From Merdivivens faecigallinarum (GTDB lineage: Bacteria > Bacteroidota > Bacteroidia > Bacteroidales > UBA932), in the NCBI GenBank assembly GCA_017695055.1, contig JADILY010000033.1, positions 1 through 7,658 of the forward strand: 7,658 nt of DNA, written 5' to 3'. The position numbers and the translations under genes are program-made. Shown in pieces: positions 4,524-7,658 of the stretch. The stretch's first letter is position 1, and the number at the start of each line of letters is the position of its first letter. The notes beneath the pieces are model-generated. The model made no database searches. It saw only the letters and a list, made by a program, of their open reading frames with translations, and was not told the origin of the DNA.

Positions 4524-7458
4524 GACCGCGGTTACCGCCGCCTCCCATACCGCCGAAGTCTCCGAAACGGTATGTAAGCGATATCATTATGTAACGTCCG
4601 AGAGTATTGTTCCTCGTATCCTGAACATAGTTGTCCGTAGTGGTACGGTAGACGTTCCTCGACTGGTTCAATATGTCATACATCCTGATGGAAAGGGTGA
4701 ACTTGTCCTTGAACAGCAGTTTGTCTATATGGGCGTTCCATATCAGCTGAGGCTCGTTGAAGCCTTCGTCATAACCTATATAATAATTGTACCTCGCATC
4801 GGTGGCTATAGTAAAGCCGAGAGGAAGGCTGTATGTCACCGAGGCGTTCACATTGTTGTTCCATGTCGTGGTATTCTGCTCCTTGTTTATCGAATACCAG
4901 GCCTGGTTATACCTTGCACGGGCCCCCAAAGTCACCTCAAGTTCGTCATTCCTGTAAGTAAAACGGAGCATCTGCGAAACGGAAAGTGAATTGGTCTTGT
5001 TCTTCACGAAAGACTGACCGTCCGCGAAAGCCTCATGGAATTCGGCTATGAAATCCTCATAAACGAAGTCTTCGGTATTGATTTGCATGTCCCATGCACC
5101 GACATAACTCGTCGAATTGGAATACCTTGCATTTGTAAAGGCTGAAACCGAAAAATCCGACTTCGCTATAGGGGAATTTATCATGAATCTCAGATTGGCC
5201 GAATAAGTCCCTTCCGAGTTCACCGGAATCGAATACTGCACTCCGGCGGCATCGTACCATGTGGCGTTTATGATACTGTTGGATGTATAATTTCCGCCGA
5301 GCATACCGTTAAGTGTCAGGAAAGTCTCTTTGTTGCTGTACCTGAAATGGGCCCTGAGCATGTGGTTGAATGTCGGATTCAGCCCGTTGTTACCCAGAGT
5401 TATGAGCAGGGGGTTAGATACGTTCATGGACGGTTGCAGCTGTGTCGAGGACGGCTGGTCGGAATACCCCATATAGAAAAGCCTGAAGAAAGTCCCGTCA
5501 TCCGGCCTCCAGTCAATCCTTGCGGTAGGCGCCCAATTGACTACCTTGTAATCAGTCGAATCGGTAACTCCCTGCGACGTGGTGATATTCATAGTATGGT
5601 TAGGCTGCGCCGATGCCCCAAGGGCGAAAACGGTACCGTCTTTCTGCCATTGCAGGTTGAGCCCTGCCCTCTGGTCTATATATTCGTTTATAAGTTCGCT
5701 CGAATAGACAGGGTCCGGGCCGTCATCATACTGGCCTGTAGCCGGATTGTAATTGTACGTATTGTTCACGCTGTGCGACCGGCTCCAGTTTATCGAATAT
5801 GTCGCTTCCAGAAAGAGCCTTTCCTTGTAAAGCGGTTCGGTATAGGAGAAACGGCCTCCCAACCGGTTCCCGCTCTCATACTGGAAATACTTCTGGTCTA
5901 TTTCTTCAGTTTCGGTGCCCAAAAAGCCATAGTTGTCGTCATAAAGCTGGGTAACGGTTTCCGAACGGTTTGTCCCGTCCATATTGTTTTCGCTGAAATT
6001 GTAGTCCAGGCTCACCGACAGTGTCCTTCCCGGCTTCCCGAGCCTCTGCCTGAACAGGAAAAAGCCCCTCGCCTCCCACGAATTGCTGATACCGTCGGTA
6101 AAACTGTTTCCGCTGTTGCTTTCAAGTATGTCCGATTGATTGCCGGTCAGGGCCGATATGTCCGTATTTGTGGAATAGTCGGAAGTTTCCTTAAAATATC
6201 CCGACCCGAAATTGAATTGCGGACGGAAAAATATGGAAGTGTTTTCGGTAAACTTGTGGTCGAGCTCTATACCGAACCTGTGCCCGTTGCTGCGGGTCAT
6301 GCTATATCCGTTTTCATTATATAACAGGGAGGTCCCGTCCGTCTTGAAAGTGGTCTTGGAAACATCTTCCTCCACCTCCTGCAAAGAGCCGCCGTACATA
6401 TAGTTGGCCCCGAGTTCCATCCTGTCGTCAAGAAGGTTGAAGTTGCCGTTGGCTCCGGCCATCCACGATGTCGTGATACCGTTGAAGCCTCCCCAGCCCC
6501 CCACTCCACGGCCCATTCCGCGGCCGCCCCTCATTGTGGACATCATGCCACTCGATATATCATTGAAACCCCGGTTATTCGTATTATTGGCATTCACTAT
6601 CACGCTGAGCTGCATATCGTCCGAGAATTTTGCCACCATCGCTCCGCCCTGCCATCTCGGATCCGTCTGCCACGAAGTCTTTCCGTCTTCGGACACGGAT
6701 TTCATAAGGTCGAGGCCGCCTCCGGCCGACACATTGCCGAACCAACCGTCCATCATGCCCGGTTTTATGCTCAAATCGATTACCGTCTCTTCGTTTCCGT
6801 CGCTGATTCCGGTGAATTCGGCCTGCTCGGATTTTTTCTCGAGGACTTTGACCTTGTTGATAATATTGGCCGGAATGTTTTTGGATGCAAGCTGCGGGTC
6901 ATCGAGGAAGAATGTCTTGCCGTCTATGGTTATTTTCGTGATGGTCTCCCCGTTGGCCGTTATGCTTCCGTCCGAATCCACCTCCACGCCCGGAAGTTTT
7001 TTCAGCAAATCCTCAAGCATGTCGTTGTCGGTGGTCTTGAACGAGGAAGCCGAATATTCTATCGTATCCTTTTTGATTACGACCGGATTGGCAACCGCGG
7101 TCACCACAGCACCTTCGAGCAGATTGGGCTCCAGCTCCATCTTGAATTTTCCGAGGGAGACTTCGGACTTGTCCACCTTGATTTCCGTAGCGAACGGCTT
7201 ATACCCCATAAACTCGCACTTTACGATATACTCCCCATAGGCCACGCTGGTGAAAACCGCCGAACCGTCGGCACCGGTGAGAACGTATTTGTATATGTTA
7301 TCCTTGCCTTTCACTGTCAGCGATGCCGTTGCGAACTCCACAGGGTCGCCGCTCTTTGAATCGAAAAAAGACATTCTGACGATAGCCCCCCTCTGCGCGT
7401 ATACGGACAGGGACAGGGCGAAAATCAAAGCTACAGTCAAAAAAATTCTGGCCTTCAT
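4498..7458 (-). CDS. Outer-membrane beta-barrel protein with N-terminal CarboxypepD_reg-like domain (TonB-receptor-like family)
   Basis: A 986-aa outer-membrane protein. A Sec signal peptide (1-21) has a likely cleavage after V-Y-A, leaving Gln22 first. Residues about 25-115 form a carboxypeptidase-regulatory-like beta-sandwich, with the typical strand G-E-Y-I-V-K-C-E-F-M-G-Y-K (75-87). A plug-like region follows (about 118-220), including M-L-E-D-L-L-K-K-L-P-G-V-E-V (147-160) and I-T-I-D-G-K-T-F-F (176-184). From about 235 to the end the sequence is alternating amphipathic strands typical of a large OMP_b-brl_3-type barrel. The last strand ends ...S-L-T-Y-R-F-G-D-F (F968). Two features are unusual: a Met/Gly/Arg-rich stretch at 304-327, and an 18-residue Gly/Pro/Met/Arg tail after the final strand (969-986). 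I see no SusD partner and no clear TonB box after the signal peptide. Substrate and energy coupling are unknown. It converges on rluD with a 26-bp overlap. Confidence 0.88.
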   Translation of the reverse strand: MKARIFLTVALIFALSLSVYAQRGAIVRMSFFDSKSGDPVEFATASLTVKGKDNIYKYVLTGADGSAVFTSVAYGEYIVKCEFMGYKPFATEIKVDKSEVSLGKFKMELEPNLLEGAVVTAVANPVVIKKDTIEYSASSFKTTDNDMLEDLLKKLPGVEVDSDGSITANGETITKITIDGKTFFLDDPQLASKNIPANIINKVKVLEKKSEQAEFTGISDGNEETVIDLSIKPGMMDGWFGNVSAGGGLDLMKSVSEDGKTSWQTDPRWQGGAMVAKFSDDMQLSVIVNANNTNNRGFNDISSGMMSTMRGGRGMGRGVGGWGGFNGITTSWMAGANGNFNLLDDRMELGANYMYGGSLQEVEEDVSKTTFKTDGTSLLYNENGYSMTRSNGHRFGIELDHKFTENTSIFFRPQFNFGSGYFKETSDYSTNTDISALTGNQSDILESNSGNSFTDGISNSWEARGFFLFRQRLGKPGRTLSVSLDYNFSENNMDGTNRSETVTQLYDDNYGFLGTETEEIDQKYFQYESGNRLGGRFSYTEPLYKERLFLEATYSINWSRSHSVNNTYNYNPATGQYDDGPDPVYSSELINEYIDQRAGLNLQWQKDGTVFALGASAQPNHTMNITTSQGVTDSTDYKVVNWAPTARIDWRPDDGTFFRLFYMGYSDQPSSTQLQPSMNVSNPLLITLGNNGLNPTFNHMLRAHFRYSNKETFLTLNGMLGGNYTSNSIINATWYDAAGVQYSIPVNSEGTYSANLRFMINSPIAKSDFSVSAFTNARYSNSTSYVGAWDMQINTEDFVYEDFIAEFHEAFADGQSFVKNKTNSLSVSQMLRFTYRNDELEVTLGARARYNQAWYSINKEQNTTTWNNNVNASVTYSLPLGFTIATDARYNYYIGYDEGFNEPQLIWNAHIDKLLFKDKFTLSIRMYDILNQSRNVYRTTTDNYVQDTRNNTLGRYIMISLTYRFGDFGGMGGGGNRGPMGPPPRR
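4504..4531 (+). repeat. GC-rich inverted repeat spanning the rluD stop codon
   Basis: CCGCGGT (4504-4510) and ACCGCGG (4525-4531) are perfect 7-bp complements around a 14-nt loop that contains the rluD TAG (4521-4523). No T-run follows on the plus strand, so it is not a canonical terminator. It may help define the rluD mRNA 3' end. The Gly/Pro codons of the antisense barrel gene could also create such pairing by chance. Confidence 0.4.
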
Positions 7459-7479
7459 GCTACTATATCAAGCTTCTGC

Positions 7480-7510
7480 AAAAATCAATCTTTCAATCTA
7501 AAATGTCAAA
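7480..7510 (-). promoter_or_regulatory. Bacteroidota-type promoter for the barrel-protein gene
   Basis: On the minus strand a perfect -33 box TTTG (7510-7507) is followed by a 19-bp spacer and GATTTTTG (7487-7480), one mismatch from TAnnTTTG. The start codon is at 7458, so the leader would be about 15-20 nt. Confidence 0.72.
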
Positions 7511-7524
7511 CAATCAATTTAGAC

Positions 7525-7556
7525 TTTCCGGAACCGCAATGGTTTAAAACCGGAAA
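7525..7556. repeat. Inverted repeat upstream of the barrel-gene promoter
   Basis: TTTCCGG (7525-7531) pairs perfectly with CCGGAAA (7550-7556). An inner AACC/GGTT stem (7532-7535 with 7541-7544) extends it, with a 5-nt bulge. No T-run follows on either strand. It lies 14 bp upstream of the -33 box, so it could be a regulator-binding palindrome or the 3' hairpin of a gene ending near 7600. Confidence 0.45.
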
Positions 7557-7583
7557 AGGCGCCCGCCGCAAATCTTCCTTCCT

Positions 7584-7619
7584 ACATCACCCCACCCTTT
7601 CATGTCACCTCACCCTTTC
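7584..7619. repeat. Imperfect 18-bp tandem repeat
   Basis: Two adjacent 18-bp units (7584-7601 and 7602-7619) match at 15 of 18 positions. On the minus strand each begins GAAAGGGTG, then A or G, then GGTGA. The function is unknown; the repeat may reflect a small local duplication. Confidence 0.6.
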
Positions 7620-7658
7620 GGGATTCGAGGCGACAAAACTCTTCCAGTCTGTCGAAGC
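7600..7658 (-). CDS. Possible 3' tail of a minus-strand gene entering from the right edge
   Basis: One minus-strand frame is open from 7656 to a TGA at 7602-7600 and reads F-D-R-L-E-E-F-C-R-L-E-S-R-K-G-E-V-T. A second minus frame, open from 7658 to a TGA at 7607-7605, reads A-S-T-D-W-K-S-F-V-A-S-N-P-E-R-V-R. Too little is visible to choose between them or to name a family. A plus-strand frame starting at ATG 7602 is also open to the edge. The rest of 7511-7600 shows no gene. Reported only so the edge is not mistaken for proven intergenic DNA. Confidence 0.2.
   Translation of the reverse strand, partial: FDRLEEFCRLESRKGEVT

Noticed and set aside
5347..6324. 325-codon plus-strand open frame
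   Set aside because: It lies antisense within the barrel-protein gene, whose translation has a signal peptide, domain order and strand pattern; the antisense product has no recognisable domain, and no promoter was seen for it.
6404..7240. 278-codon plus-strand open frame
   Set aside because: It is antisense to the plug and regulatory-like domains of the barrel protein. Its Ser/Pro/Leu-rich product is typical of shadow translation.
7504..7548. 14-codon plus-strand ORF beginning at ATG 7504
   Set aside because: It is very short, it overlaps the barrel-gene promoter and the inverted repeat, and nothing supports its translation.
1..7658. CRISPR arrays, tRNA genes, insertion sequences, riboswitches, integrase or defence genes
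   Set aside because: I looked for regularly spaced repeats, tRNA T-loop signatures, transposase motifs and conserved leader structures and saw none.

Overview
The window looks like chromosomal DNA from a member of the Bacteroidota, most likely a gut-type Bacteroidales with roughly balanced base composition. Several signs agree. Four genes are preceded by the Bacteroidota -7 box TAnnTTTG or a close variant, three of them with a -33 box at a 19-bp spacer. No clear Shine-Dalgarno sequences are seen. The protein set is also typical: a GH5 lipoprotein, a PASTA protein next to RluD, and a CarboxypepD_reg/outer-membrane beta-barrel protein. I cannot name the genus from sequence alone.

Layout. Positions 1-133 hold a possible truncated minus-strand ORF with a hydrophobic start, plus a small hairpin. 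rsmG (16S rRNA G527 methyltransferase) lies at 134-814 (+). The promoter of the next gene overlaps its last codons. rpmH (ribosomal protein L34, 50 aa) follows at 914-1066 (+) and ends in a strong intrinsic terminator. A GH5 lipoprotein, probably a beta-mannanase, converges on that terminator from the minus strand (1174-2460). Its promoter overlaps, in the opposite direction, the -7 box of a plus-strand operon. That operon encodes a single-pass three-PASTA protein (2551-3417) and the pseudouridine synthase RluD (3423-4523). rluD overlaps by 26 bp, tail to tail, with a 986-residue outer-membrane beta-barrel protein on the minus strand (4498-7458), which has its own promoter at 7480-7510. The last 200 bases hold an inverted repeat, an imperfect 18-bp tandem repeat, and frames too short to assign.

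How the genes work together. rsmG, rpmH and rluD serve ribosome assembly and rRNA modification. The PASTA protein is probably a cell-envelope or peptidoglycan-linked factor co-transcribed with rluD. The GH5 lipoprotein and the barrel protein are envelope genes, each apparently monocistronic within the window. No SusC/SusD pair, mobile element, CRISPR array, tRNA or defence cassette is visible. I do not see a previously undescribed multi-gene system. The points most worth a second look are the overlapping divergent promoters at 2484-2514, the overlapping convergent gene ends around 4489-4531 with nested hairpins and a candidate terminator, and the Gly/Met/Arg-rich segments of the barrel protein.
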